DNA from: Anthonomus grandis grandis
Lineage: Eukaryota; Arthropoda; Insecta; Coleoptera; Curculionidae
Length of the DNA stretch: 64,000 nt
Reading direction: 5' to 3'
Assembly (NCBI RefSeq): GCF_022605725.1
Contig: NC_065551.1
Location: forward strand, 18,910,001 to 18,974,000
In this document: piece by piece, positions 12,701-22,842 of the stretch
Numbering within the stretch: position 1 is the stretch's first letter
Layout of the letters: every line of letters begins with the position of its first letter
Translations under genes and position numbers: made by a program
The notes under the pieces: generated by a model
The model's database searches: none
Told to the model about the DNA's origin: nothing
What the model saw: the letters and a program-made list of their open reading frames with translations, nothing else

Positions 12701-13351
12701 TCTGTACCTATGACAAGTATACAGCATTTTTGCACACGGGTTATGCATACGTAATTTTTATCATATTGTGATATATATTAGATGACCTAAAAATAAAAAA
12801 TAAGAACAAAAAATACTTCTGAATTTCCCTTTATGTGTAAACAATGAAAATTTTAAATTAATGAAAATACATAAAAAATAAATCATAAAAAAAATCACAG
12901 AGATGACTTACTAAAAGATACACAATTATCAATTTATAATTTATTCTTCTAATAGAAGTCTTAAAATAAAGTCTAAATGTTAAAAAATGAGTAGCTCTAA
13001 TTTTTCTGTCATGTTTAGTAGAAGTTTCTCTTATTAACCCCCAAATGAAGTCCCACGTCATACTTTCAGTATACTGCCCTTAGTAACGTTTCTTGAATTC
13101 CATTATATCTTGATGGAAGCGTTCCCATTGTTCTTCCAAATAGGTTCCCATATTATCTTGAAATTTATTTAATTGAGAATGTAACATATACATGTTTAGA
13201 GACATTCTACCTGCGATGATGGAAAAATTCATAATTATTTCAGTGATCAGCTCATCATAATTTTCAGCTCTATGGTTTCCAAGAAAACCATGAACTACCA
13301 ACTTAAAACTGTTCCAGACTCTTTTCTCCTATCGCAATCCATAACTTTTTT

Positions 13352-13631
13352 AATGGGTAACTAAACGTATTTCGATCATCCTCCACTAAATTTATTTAAA
13401 AAATATTAATCCGACATGTGTCGGACATATAACATGTCTATCATCAGGGATAACAAATTAAGGGGTTTTATTAATATATCTTATAGTTCTAGTGCCTCAT
13501 AAGATCTATTGACAGAACCCCTTAATTTGTTATTTCTGATGATGGACATGTTATGTGTCCGAAACATGTCGTATTAATATTTTTTAAATAAATTTAGTGG
13601 AGGATGACCGAAATACGTTTAGTTACTCATT
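13352..13631. mobile_element. Inverted-repeat (foldback) element with 116 bp arms
   Basis: The left arm (13352-13467) and right arm (13516-13631) are near-perfect reverse complements around a 48 bp spacer. Both begin AATGrGTAACTAAACGTATT. Each arm carries a CTGATGA-containing motif reading inward to outward: intact on the right arm (+), mutated to GACAC on the left arm (-). It splits the decayed gene at 12855-15475, so it is younger than that gene. A partial relative of its outer end is seen at 22728-22795. Confidence 0.8.
13536..13565 (+). other. Hammerhead-like core motif, right arm of the foldback element
   Basis: The order is CTGATGA (13536-13542), T, then GGACA-TGTTATG-TGTCC (a clean 5 bp stem, 13544-13560) and GAAAC (13561-13565) followed by ATGTCG. 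This is the best of the hammerhead-like motifs here. The ACATGT after GAA is self-complementary, so a stem III could only form between two molecules, as proposed for short-stem type I hammerheads. The extra T after CTGATGA argues against a standard fold. Confidence 0.35.
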
Positions 13632-14436
13632 GATCTATTAACTCCACTGCAAGAATAGACTACTTCTTCATAATTTTTTGTTTCAGGAGGATTCCATCTT
13701 TAATTTTGGCCTCTGAGAGCTTTGGAACAAAATTCTTCAAATATTTAAAACCTTCTGACTCATGGTAAAAAGCCTTTGCAAATTTTTTAATAAGACCCAA
13801 TTTAATATGCAATAGCTGAATTTAATATATTTTTAGGATCGACAATTCGACTACCTAATATGGTATTTTCCCAGTTCATACTCAGTACGTATGGGCCAAT
13901 GTTTTTAATGATCGCCATCATTTCTTCTATTCCACAGGCAAGGATAAGAGGAGTATTTAGTATATTTACCTCGCATTGCAGTGAGAAAATATACCATCTT
14001 AAAGTCTTCAATTACTTCTCATTTATATTTCATATATTTAATTGCAGTCAATATCCTTTTAACGCTATAATATTTTTCTTACAGTTGCACGGAATATGAC
14101 AGCTAAATAGATGGAAATTTCTGTGAGCTGTCAATCAAAAAGCGCCATTCATTTGTATCACATGGAATACCAATTTCTTCAAATAAATCTTTCACGTATT
14201 TTTTAAATTTTTTTCAATACAGCCCAACAGTATAAACTATTTACACAGCTAAAGGTTACAATATTGTTTTAATAATTTATAGTAATATTCCTAAGCTTCC
14301 TATATAAAAATAAGCAACCACAAATTATTAACAGTAAAAAAATATACCTATATACTTCTGTACCCAAAACTCAAAGAGAGAAAAAAAAACATAAACAATG
14401 CAAACAGCAAAGTTTTGGATTATCCCAAAAACGCTC

Positions 14437-14770
14437 TTACAACTTCAGCACCAGAGCATACAAATAAATCGCAAAAGATTGTGAGATTATATTAGCGTTG
14501 TTATGCATTACATGCAGAGGTAGAATATTTGTATTTTCCTTAGTACAGTAAAAGGTTTTAGTATTCCTAAAATTTAATCGTGGTACACAAAAATGTAATT
14601 TTTCTAGCAATTCAGAACAGTCAATATCCCCACGCAGAATTCTATGCAACAACACAATTGAATCTTTGTTTTTTCCTGAACTCCAGAGATTCCACTGAGA
14701 ATCGACAAAAACAGAGTCCATTTTCCTTAATGAAGAAACAAGAAAGTTCTTCACGACGTTTTCTTTGATG
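14437..14770 (-). pseudogene. LINE 3'-terminal fragment (C-terminal domain)
   Basis: The frame of about 105 codons includes 'LHRILRGDIDCSELLEKLHF', 'CVPRLNFRNTKTFYC' and 'ENTNILPLHVM'. It aligns by eye with the C-terminal domain of the LINE at 1-855 (LINVLIDSPVLLS, VPRLNARHPLTFF, TNILL). It is nested in the decayed gene at 12855-15475 and lacks the RT core, as expected for a 5'-truncated insertion. Its exact ends are uncertain. Confidence 0.55.
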
Positions 14771-15729
14771 AAATATTCGTCGCGATGCTAATAACTCTTG
14801 AGTTTTTAATTACTTTTGGTAGATTTATTAAGTCATCGAGATCTTTAGAGTTAATAAGGTATTCTATTTTTAGTTTGATTCAACGAATTTAAAATCTACA
14901 AATATAAATGAAATGATTGGTTGCTAACTTGAGGGAGTAGTTGATTTTCCAACACAAGCGGAGCAGGTACAGGATTTTTTCTGTATGTCGTATTCTAGCG
15001 GATGTCGATGGTAGATCAGGATAATATATTTTCTTTGAAGTTTTACCTTTTATTGAATTCACAATGCAAAAATAAGTATGTGTGATGATCATTGCGTTCC
15101 CTCCAAATTCTAGGCTCTGCTAATTTTATGGCTATTTTTTCACCTCGTACCAACCTACAATAAAACATCACGTATTATAACCTAATTAGTCTTATTACAA
15201 AATAGTAAATACAATAAAAAAGATAAAATAAGCTCACTGTCCAGAATGTATCTAGATGTGTCTATCTGAATGTAATAGTTACCTTAAACTTAACCGAGAC
15301 ACATGTGGAGCCCATTTTTTATCTTGATTTTTAACAGGAAGGTGGAACTAAGCTTGATATGCTTCGCAAATCTTTGAATTCGTAGTTGAATCACACTTTT
15401 TCTCTTACTTTAATAAATTCGCCGCAAATAAAGCAAAATGAGTCAGCGTCAAAACTTCTCGAAGCCATTTTGTACAGCTTGATATAGCGAAAAAAATATG
15501 AAATACGTTATTCCACTGTAATATGCAAACACATACTGTAGTGTAGTTCACAACAAGCAACGCAAGAAGCATTACCCTTCGCAGTCCTACCGCTCTTGCG
15601 ACAGCGATAGCGCAAAATTAAAAAATGCACAAATTGTTATATAACTTCTTAAAATGTAAATTTTTCGATTTTTAATTGCATTTTTTAAATATATTTGCTT
15701 ATATAAAATCAAAATTTATTAATCCCAAC

Positions 15730-16080
15730 CCAACCCATGCGCAAAAGTTTTTTTTTGGTGAATTAAACCTGTATTTATAAAACTTAAAAAAAAATTAAAA
15801 TTTTTTTCCAAAATCAGAAAACTTGCTTAAATATTATGGTGAAGCCATCGACATGATACTTGTGTTCAGCTATTTTGTCCAACTAATTTTTTCAGCCATC
15901 AATTTTATTCCAAAAAAAAACTAAAAATGGCCGCACACCCATCGACAGGCTACTTATTTTCATCTATTTTGCCCAACAAATTAAACGGTAAAATAATTTT
16001 TTCTAAATCTTGAATCATGTTCATAAAAGCTGGTTCAAACTCCTCCTAAGCATATTACGATGGTACCTTTATTAAATGTA
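15730..16080. repeat. Degenerate tandem repeat, family A
   Basis: Copies near 15840 (GAAGCCATCGACATGATACTTG) and 15940 (CACCCATCGACAGGCTACTT) are each followed by TAGCTATTTTGTCCAACTAA-like sequence. The preceding 15480-15730 is probably the upstream end of the decayed gene and holds nothing else I recognise. Confidence 0.6.
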
Positions 16081-16269
16081 ATTTTTATAATTATTATATT
16101 CCATTTTTTTTAATATAAAACAATAATATAGTTTGTTCACCCGATGATTACATGGTGTGAAACAACAAAACTTTTGTATCCTCTCGCACACCAATTTACC
16201 CATAATCACTTAGTTTTTCATTGTTCTTTTTTGACGTAATGGTAATTATACGATGTATCCTTGAGAACA

Positions 16270-17075
16270 TTCGTTATTAATGGCATCATTAAAAACACAA
16301 CGCAAATAAATTACTATTTGTCTTAAATTATATATGATTAGTATTTGTTTAACAAATACCTTTTAGGAACGTCAATCACCCCATATATTAGGCTAATTTT
16401 AACTGGGCTAGTAAAAATAAATCACCGAACCAAACTTAACCGAGAGACTTCCCTTAAGAGCACTTTATGTAATCAATTTGCTTCGAACTTCCGATCCAGA
16501 TCATAAACCAATTTTGCCAGGAAATTGTGAACTACTTGTGCCCGATTTGATTTCCTCGAGAACTTCGCAACATTGACAAATAATAATGTAGGTAACTTTT
16601 TTGTTCCCGCACAACGACGAAAAGTTTTATTGAATAAAATATATTTTTTAAATTGAAGATCGTTCATTCTATATGTCTTATCGATTACATCTTTGCCGCT
16701 GGGACTAGAAATGACTGAATAAATTAATAAATAATTAATTTGAATGCGTAAACCACAAATTAATTATTTATTGTGAAGTTTCCATCACGTCGGACCTAAT
16801 CCTTGGCTTTTAAGCCTAAAAATGCAAAAACCTCTTTGGCATGGGTTCATGTATAATTCATTAATGCCTCTATAATGGACAGGCCAGCAGATCTCGCTGA
16901 CTTAAAGTTAGTGTTGCGGAAAATTCGTTAATGTGTTGGTCTTTTGGGGACACTGGAATTATTTAATTATGTTTACGAAGTTTTACTAGGACACAATTAC
17001 GACATTTAGATTAACAAAATCTTTTCTACGGCAAAGAGTTAACATTTTGTTTCAACTTACAGTAGTGGCGTAAAT
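16270..17075. other. Non-repetitive island between family A arrays
   Basis: The sequence is less AT-rich than its surroundings and matches none of the repeats in the window. A 64-codon minus frame (16473-16667) has no recognised relative. A perfect 17 bp inverted repeat, AATAAATAATTAATTTG (16726-16742) and its complement (16756-16772), holds TAATTA cores of the kind bound by homeodomain proteins. It could be a regulatory element about 6 kb upstream of the first wgn exon seen; this is inference. Confidence 0.35.
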
Positions 17076-17079
17076 ATTT

Positions 17080-17290
17080 TTTTAACAAGTTTACTATTTT
17101 AAAATGAAAATAAAAACTTTCTTAAAAATTTAAATAAACTCATCGAAAAGAGTACCATTCTTTTCTAACTAATTTTTCCTAAATAGTTTAGTAGTAAAAT
17201 CAGATTGTTGGTGCTACTGACGTTTTGATAATAATAAAAATAATCTTAAAAAAATTAATACTCAATAAACACGCTACTAAATATTTTCCA
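17080..17290. repeat. Degenerate tandem repeat, family A
   Basis: One to two copies (AAACTCATCGAAAAGAGTAC near 17127, then AGTAGTAAAATCAGATTGTTGG). It resembles the 22.1-22.7 kb array, sharing GGTGcyACTrAC. Confidence 0.6.
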
Positions 17291-18119
17291 CGCGATATAA
17301 CTACGCAAAGCAAGCAAAGATAAAAACAAGTAACCCGGCGTTTAGACAGAAACTAGCAAATCATCTAGAAACACAAAAATAAAAAATTACCTATACATGA
17401 ACCAAAGCATGGTTTTTAGTCGGAACCAAAAGTTCCCAGTTCGACAGCATATGCAGGACTTCTGGGTTAATATTTGGAAAAATAAGGTGAAGCATTTGGA
17501 TGAAGCATATTGGATTAAAAACGAACTAGAACTTACAGACAGTATTCCAGAAATGAAAATTAATATAACTACAGAAGCCGTGTAAATCGCGCCAGAAAAG
17601 TTAGACACCTCCAGGTATAGATGCATTCCATAATTTTTGGTGGAAAAAAATAGCTAGTATGCACTTCAGACTAGCAGTTATGTTTCAGATAGCCATAAAT
17701 GACCCAATCACAATCCCAAAGTTTTTTGTATCATGTAGGATATAAATTTTCTTTAAGACTGGAAGTCACAAAGATCCCAAAATGTACATGCCTTGCATGA
17801 TATTTACAAGATATTAACATCTATCCTTAGCACCAAATTTTAGTATACCTAAAACAGAATCAAATCTTGGGATAAGAACAGAATGGATGTAAAGAAGTAG
17901 TAGAAGATGTAAAGAACTGCTTGTTATCGATAACATTATAACTAGCCAAGCAAAAGTTAAAAGAAGAAATGTGTCGATAACCTAGATCGACTACAAAAAA
18001 AGCTTTTGACTCAGTCCCACGTCCTTGGCTTAAATGCTTGAGTTATACAAGATTCGTCATTATACGTTTCTTAAGATTAATATGGGAACCTGAAGAACAA
18101 CTCTTTATATTAAAACATA

Positions 18120-18964
18120 CAGGGTGTTACAAAATTTGGTGCAAATATTTTAAGAGCGTGTTGCTGGAGTTAAAATAAAACTTTTTTTCCTATAAACATG
18201 TGTCCTAAAATGGTTAGGACACTAAGAAGCTAAAGCCCGCGCAAATTGCTTGAATTGGAACACTGACTACAGTTATGCGTTAAATCTTTTGAAAATTTGC
18301 AAGTCCCTTTTTTTTGTATCCTTTTGACATTTTCCCTTTCAAAATTAGTGTAAACCAAATTTTAGGGAAGAACTTTGGGGGGCTTATCCTTATGAAGACC
18401 CATATCTTATGTTACCAATAAAATAATTAAGTCTAGAACACCATCTAATTAGCCATGAAAAAATATAAAATTATCCTTTTTTGCAATTTTTTGATAAAAA
18501 GAATTTGATTTGACAAAAATTAAAGCAGTCACGGCTCATTTCGTTTCTTCTTAGTTAATAGCTTAATGGGGTTTAATGTTTCCTTTTCGTTTATAAGCGA
18601 TTTTCTCAAAAACGCTTAATTATATCGAAAAAATGCAAGAGATGAAAATTTTAGATTTTTTGATGGTTAACTAGATGGTGTTTCTAGGTTTTCATTTTTT
18701 TTTTATCGGAAACATAAGATATGGGCCATCAGAAGGGTGAGCTTCCCTGAATCACTTCCTAAAATTGGATTTACATCATTGTTGGGACGGAAAATAAAAA
18801 GAGCATCCAAAAAATATAAAACAAATTGGGGACATACAAATTTTAAGAAGATTTGAGGCATTACTGTAGTTATACTGTTTCAAATATTCGATTTTCTTTA
18901 AGAAATTTGCGTGGGCTATAGCTCTAAGGGGACGCATCTTAGAATACATGTTTATAACACCCTA
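18120..18964. mobile_element. MITE with long imperfect inverted-repeat arms, mariner-type ends
   Basis: It starts TA|CAGGGTGTTAC (TA at 18118-18119) and ends AACACCCTATATA. The left and right arms are alignable by eye as reverse complements over most of their length, about 350 bp each (for example ATAAACATGTGTCCTAA against ATAAACATGTATTCTAA, and CCCATATCTTATGTT in both). The left arm has about 65 extra bases near its tip. There is no coding capacity. It sits between 'LFILKHTG' and 'TDEIKIRRG' of the LINE RT, so it is younger than that LINE. Confidence 0.75.
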
Positions 18965-19873
18965 TATAAAACAGATGAGATTAAAATCCGAAGAGGCATC
19001 TTCCAGGGCGACAGCCTATCCTGTCTGGTTTGGCTTAGCTCTGAATCCACTAAGTAAAATTCTTTCTCATCTGTTCTATATCTAGGACCTCAAGTACTAC
19101 GCCAAAAACCCTAAACAGCTTCAAAGTACTCTTGAGCTTTTAGCAGTACCATACCAGGTATGAGCTTTTAGCAGTACCATCAAGATAAAAATGGGTGCTA
19201 CCATGTACTTAGATGAAGGCAAAGTTGTAAGATATGAAAATATTTAACGAGAATCGCAAATTTCGGACAAGAAGACAGTTATATATACATATATACACGT
19301 ATATATAATTATCTAGGACTTAAGCAAGGTCTAAATATAAAACAAAAAAGTAGCCAAGAAAAAACAAAACATATATTGCCAGAAAGAGTTAATATGAGAT
19401 TATATTATGATATTCTTTAAAAGAGTTATTAAAAGAGTTAATGTGTTAAAAAACCTACCTGAACACTAAAAACATAATGAAACCTATACGCTAAAGTAGC
19501 ATATACTTTTGGTGTAATAAACAGGATGAATACAGACCTTCAAGTATTAGATGAATTAGTGCAACTTACAACGCTAACAAAACACCAAATGCACCACCCA
19601 ACCTCAGCAATAGAACGACTGTACTTACCTAGAAAAGAAGCGGAAATGACAATGAAACCGAAAACTAAATTACAAGCAAAAATTTACCGTTCTACCGCCA
19701 CCTGATTGTTCTGGACATCCATTTATTGACGCTGAATCTAGGGAAAGCACTGCCCGAAACAGAAAATTAAAGAAAACTGGCAGCAGAAAATAATGCATGG
19801 CAGATTTTTTCAGTGTCCGCCAAGAAAATGCAGATCTTGAATCATCCATACTTAGCTGACTCAAGGATTTTCC

Positions 19874-19913
19874 CATGGAGTGCATTATCATGAGAATGAT
19901 AATGCACTCCATG
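19874..19913. repeat. Perfect 18 bp hairpin with GAGA loop
   Basis: CATGGAGTGCATTATCAT (19874-19891), loop GAGA (19892-19895), and the exact reverse complement (19896-19913). It lies in the decayed coding part of the R2/R4-like LINE upstream of its zinc knuckle. Comparison with a family consensus would show whether one arm is an added inverted copy. Confidence 0.9.
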
Positions 19914-20039
19914 TAATACGGGACCAAGTATTTCCAACAAGATGTTATGAAAAAAACACCTTGAAAAGCAAAATAGAAAACACCAGATGCAGATTTTGCA
20001 AAGCTGAAGAGGAATCAATCAAGCATATAACATCAGCAT

Positions 20040-20217
20040 GTAAGGTTTAGGTTTAGCTTTAAAGGTCTGCACCACATAGTTATGCTTTATGATGCATATC
20101 TTGTGGATCGGTTTTAAAAATCGCGAAGTCCTTAATGTTTATATTATGATTTTTTATTACTAATGTTGTTGCTTAAATATTTAACAAATAAAAACAATTT
20201 GGTTTGATTTGATATAA
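20040..20217 (+). mobile_element. 178 bp insertion in the R2/R4-like LINE, probable SINE or LINE 3' end
   Basis: The LINE frame ends at 'IKHITSACK' and resumes at 'LTPTAYLSRHSG' after about 178 bases that do not belong to it. The insert ends AATTTGGTTTGATTTGAT, a simple tail like those of insect retroposons. It has no coding capacity. No clear internal promoter boxes or target-site duplication were found, so the class is uncertain. Confidence 0.55.
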
Positions 20218-20659
20218 CCAACTGACACCAACTGCCTATCTTAGTCGGCATAGCGGTCTAGGCAAACCTCTCCACCTTGCAATTTTTCAGCAACTTATCT
20301 AGGGCTAAAAATCCTAGAGGAAACGAACCAAAATGCCATAATAGTTTGCTTGTTTTAGATTTCGCAGTTGCAGTTAATAGTTGTTTTAGATTTCGCAGTG
20401 CCCCTTGATGAAAACATAGGTAGGGCATACAATCAAAAACACCAAAAATACAGACCGCTGGATAACGAACTGAAATAAATCTGGGGATCAAAACTAATTG
20501 AAATAAAAGCGATTGTAATTCCCTGCAATGGTATTGTTTATGCTAAACATAAAGAACATTTAAAAGAACTTAACACACATACGTCAATACTTACCAATAT
20601 GCAAAAAGCGGTAGTCTTAAATAGAACTACCGCTATAATCCGACGAACACTTTCAACCT

Positions 20660-21820
20660 AAAAAACAAAGCATTTTAAGTCTTGTAACTGAGCTCCCGGC
20701 TAAATATTCTAAACACCCCACAAGCGTGAAAAATAGAATCTTAGAACATTGAAAGGCTAGAATTAGCACTGCCATGGAACTATGGGCAGTTTGTTTGCTT
20801 GCGATATCTCTGATGCATCGATGCCAATTACTTATGTAGAAATGGCACAAAAAACACACATATCATAAAACATTGTCACTTATTTTGACAGGCGCAAAAG
20901 AATATTATTCCTCTTCAATAAAATATGAAGCTTTTTATTTCGTAAAATATGATAAGATAGTCTATAAAGCAGTCAACGTTTAATGTTAAATGAATGTATA
21001 TAACGTATATTAGAGAAAAAGGCAACAACATCGCAACGCCGCTCGAGCGCCACTGACACAAGTAATCTTCACCATTGACGTCGTCAAAAAATATTTACGT
21101 GATAAATATTTATTATTAATAGATTATATGCTTCAAATTATGTAAAAAATATTACCGTTTGTGAACTCTTTATGCGTTACGTACTTCGGAACTTAAATAT
21201 TTTATATCTATTATAGATTTCTTAATAAGTTTTTATTATTCTACGTTTGTGACGACGGTTGTCTCTTGATATGAATTTAGGACAATATCGGTATATATTT
21301 ACTTTAATTATATATTTACTAAAAGATCGTTTTACTATCGTAACAATTAACTAAAACACTGAAATGACTCAACCTTTTTCCTTTTTTAACCAAAAACTAA
21401 AGAAAAAACACAGAACTTCACAAATGCCGAATCTAAACATAAAGCCGTTTGCCAAGATGATATTTCACAAGATGACAGCAGCTTTTACCTGCGGTGTTGC
21501 CATTTCAAATTTTTTAGAAGCGGTTTTAGGAATAAGAATGTTAATAATTTCTCTTTTGCTTTGAAGATGTTATTTTTGCGTTTAGCATATCTATTTCTAC
21601 TTTTTATTTTTAAAATAAAAACGTCAATAAGTTAAATTAACATTATGATAAGTGTTGATATATGGCTGAAAATTTCCTCTTCTGAAAATGCGTGTAAACT
21701 TGACAACAGAGAATCGATGAATATATTTATAAACAAAACACCCCCCTGGCCCCTGTGCACATGTTGAACTCAAACAAAGTTGTTGTTTACTAATTCTAGC
21801 CTTTCAATGTTCTAAGAATA
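20660..21820. other. Non-coding region upstream of wgn exons, no clear feature
   Basis: The segment 21030-21110 is GC-richer (GCCGCTCGAGCGCC near 21043) and could belong to a 5' untranslated or promoter region, but no TATA box or initiator could be assigned. A 66-codon + frame (21364-21564) has no recognised relative. The mirrored sequence 'CTAGCCTTTCAATGTTCTAA' (21798-21817), whose reverse complement is near 20740-20762, hints at an inverted repeat flanking 20.7-21.8 kb. Confidence 0.35.
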
Positions 21821-22080
21821 AAATAATAATAATAATAATATAAATGACTTTATTATCACCAAACAATGCTACGCTACATAGGCGATGTCTAGCTATACGC
21901 TGCTCTATTTAACCTAAAATACAAAAAAAAATTATAGATAAAAAATTATATATAAAAAAGCCTGGAATCTGTACGTATTACCTAAAAAAAATTGAGAACG
22001 GAAATATCATAACATAATATTAAAAAGAATTTAAAAACAAAAAGAAACACTACCAGATTACCCGTACACTTAATTGATTA
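21821..22080 (-). mobile_element. LINE 3' end with (TTA)n tail
   Basis: On the minus strand the segment ends ...GATAATAAAGTCATTTATA followed by about six TTA repeats (21840-21821). This resembles the 3' end of the LINE at 50.83 kb, which also ends in a TTA-repeat tail. Only the untranslated end is present, so this is a short 5'-truncated insertion. The 5' limit is approximate. Confidence 0.55.
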
Positions 22081-22119
22081 TTGAAATAAAATTCTCACAT
22101 TTTTTTACAAATGTACTTT

Positions 22120-22795
22120 CTGCCAAAAGAAAGACTAAGAAATCTTAAAAATTTGAATAAACCCATCGGCATGGTACTGTTTTATAGCTCATTTTTTGCA
22201 ACTAATTTAGTAGTAAAATCAGATTTTTGATAATACTAACAGTTTATAAAAATTTTCGTAAAATCGTAGAAAAACCAAAAAAAATGGAATAATGTCATCG
22301 ACATAGTACTGTTTTCTAACCAATTTTTTCCAAATAATTTAGCAGTAAAATCAGATTTTTGGTGCCACTAACAGTGTTACCAAAATTCTAAAAAATGGAA
22401 AAAATTCGGCGATATGGTATTTGTTTTAAGCAGATTTTTTTAACTAATTTAATAAAAGATTCAGAGCCTCTGATGGCTATTCCAAAATAACAAAACAAAT
22501 CTTAAAACATGGACAGGAATATGGAACTCTTAATAGTAACAACTACTTTAATAGTTAAATCCGATTTTCGATGCCACTAACCGTTTTCCCAAAATCACAA
22601 AAAAATTGGTATAAGCCCATCGACATGATACTCTTTTCCAGCCAATTTTTGCTAACCAATTTAGTAAGTTTTAATTTGGGTTTTTCCAATATCACTCTTA
22701 TTAGTACAATCATCACATCCTCCAACAAATTTTTTAATGGATAAAACAACATTATATCCATGTTTCGATCATCACCACTAATAAAAGATCAAATT
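22120..22795. repeat. Degenerate tandem repeat, family A (best array)
   Basis: Copies of AAACCCATCGrCATGGTACT begin near 22155, 22286, 22410 and 22608, giving intervals of about 131, 124 and 198 bases. Each is followed by TTTTTTGCAACTAATTTAGTAGTAAAATCAGATTTTTGrT. The last piece (22728-22795) instead resembles the outer end of the foldback element at 13352 (TTTTTTAATGG, TTTCGATCATC, CCACTAA). The array ends about 40 bases before the wgn exon. Confidence 0.7.
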
Positions 22796-22825
22796 ACGGA
22801 TAGTTGAAACTGAACTGATAGACTT

Positions 22826-22842
22826 TTTTCATGTTCCAGGTA
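22826..22842 (+). promoter_or_regulatory. Candidate 3' splice site deciding the wgn start
   Basis: A T-rich tract followed by CATGTTCCAG|GT precedes 'VAINAYIPYLC'. If used, the ATG at 22831 is intronic and the signal peptide start codon must be in an upstream exon. If not used, translation starts at 22831. An RNA read crossing this point would decide. Confidence 0.45.

Larger units (their letters stand above)
12855..15475 (-). pseudogene. Decayed copy of a multi-copy arthropod gene of presumed transposon origin
   Basis: Read on the minus strand from 15475: 'MASRSFDADSFCFICGEF' (CxxC start), 'LPVKNQDKKWAPHV', 'THTYFCIVNSIKGKTSKKIY', 'YPDLPSTSARIRHTE', then after an interruption 'GIPCDTNEWRFLIDSSQK', 'WEVIEDFKMVYFL', 'VDPKNILNS', 'SEAKIKDGI', 'FLGNHRAENYDELI', 'EEQWERFHQDIMEF' and 'IRETSTKHDRK'. 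I recognise this order from a protein family repeated many times in insect and other invertebrate genomes (landmarks DPKN and FHQDI). Its function is not established as far as I know. The copy is cut by stops, a 280 bp inverted-repeat element (13352-13631) and a LINE fragment (about 14437-14770). Confidence 0.75.
17390..20660 (+). pseudogene. R2/R4-like LINE copy (RT plus C-terminal restriction-like endonuclease), nested insertions
   Basis: Landmarks in order: 'VRQHMQDFWVNIWKNKVKH' (about 17433), 'PIACL/YKILTSILSTK' (about 17800-17840), 'KKAFDSVPRPWLK' (about 17997), 'IKIRRGIFQGDSLS' (about 18985-19025) and 'LALNPLS' (about 19037). These are followed by a decayed strand-joining region, a CxxC..H..C zinc knuckle 'CRFCKAEEESIKHITSACK' (about 19990-20044), 'LTPTAYLSRHSGLGKPLHLA' (about 20221-20280) and a C-terminal 'IKAIVIPCNGIVYAKHKEHL' (about 20505-20565). 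The end is near 20640 after 'MQKAVVLNRTTAI'. The zinc knuckle and the C-terminal endonuclease part place it in the R2/R4/NeSL-type LINEs. Many stops are present. A MITE (18120-18964) interrupts the RT, and a 178 bp insertion interrupts the zinc-knuckle region. Confidence 0.8.

Noticed and set aside
21364..21564. 66-codon + frame as an upstream wgn exon
   Set aside because: No signal peptide or splice donor that would join it in frame to 22841, and the sequence is Lys/Phe-rich without recognised relatives.
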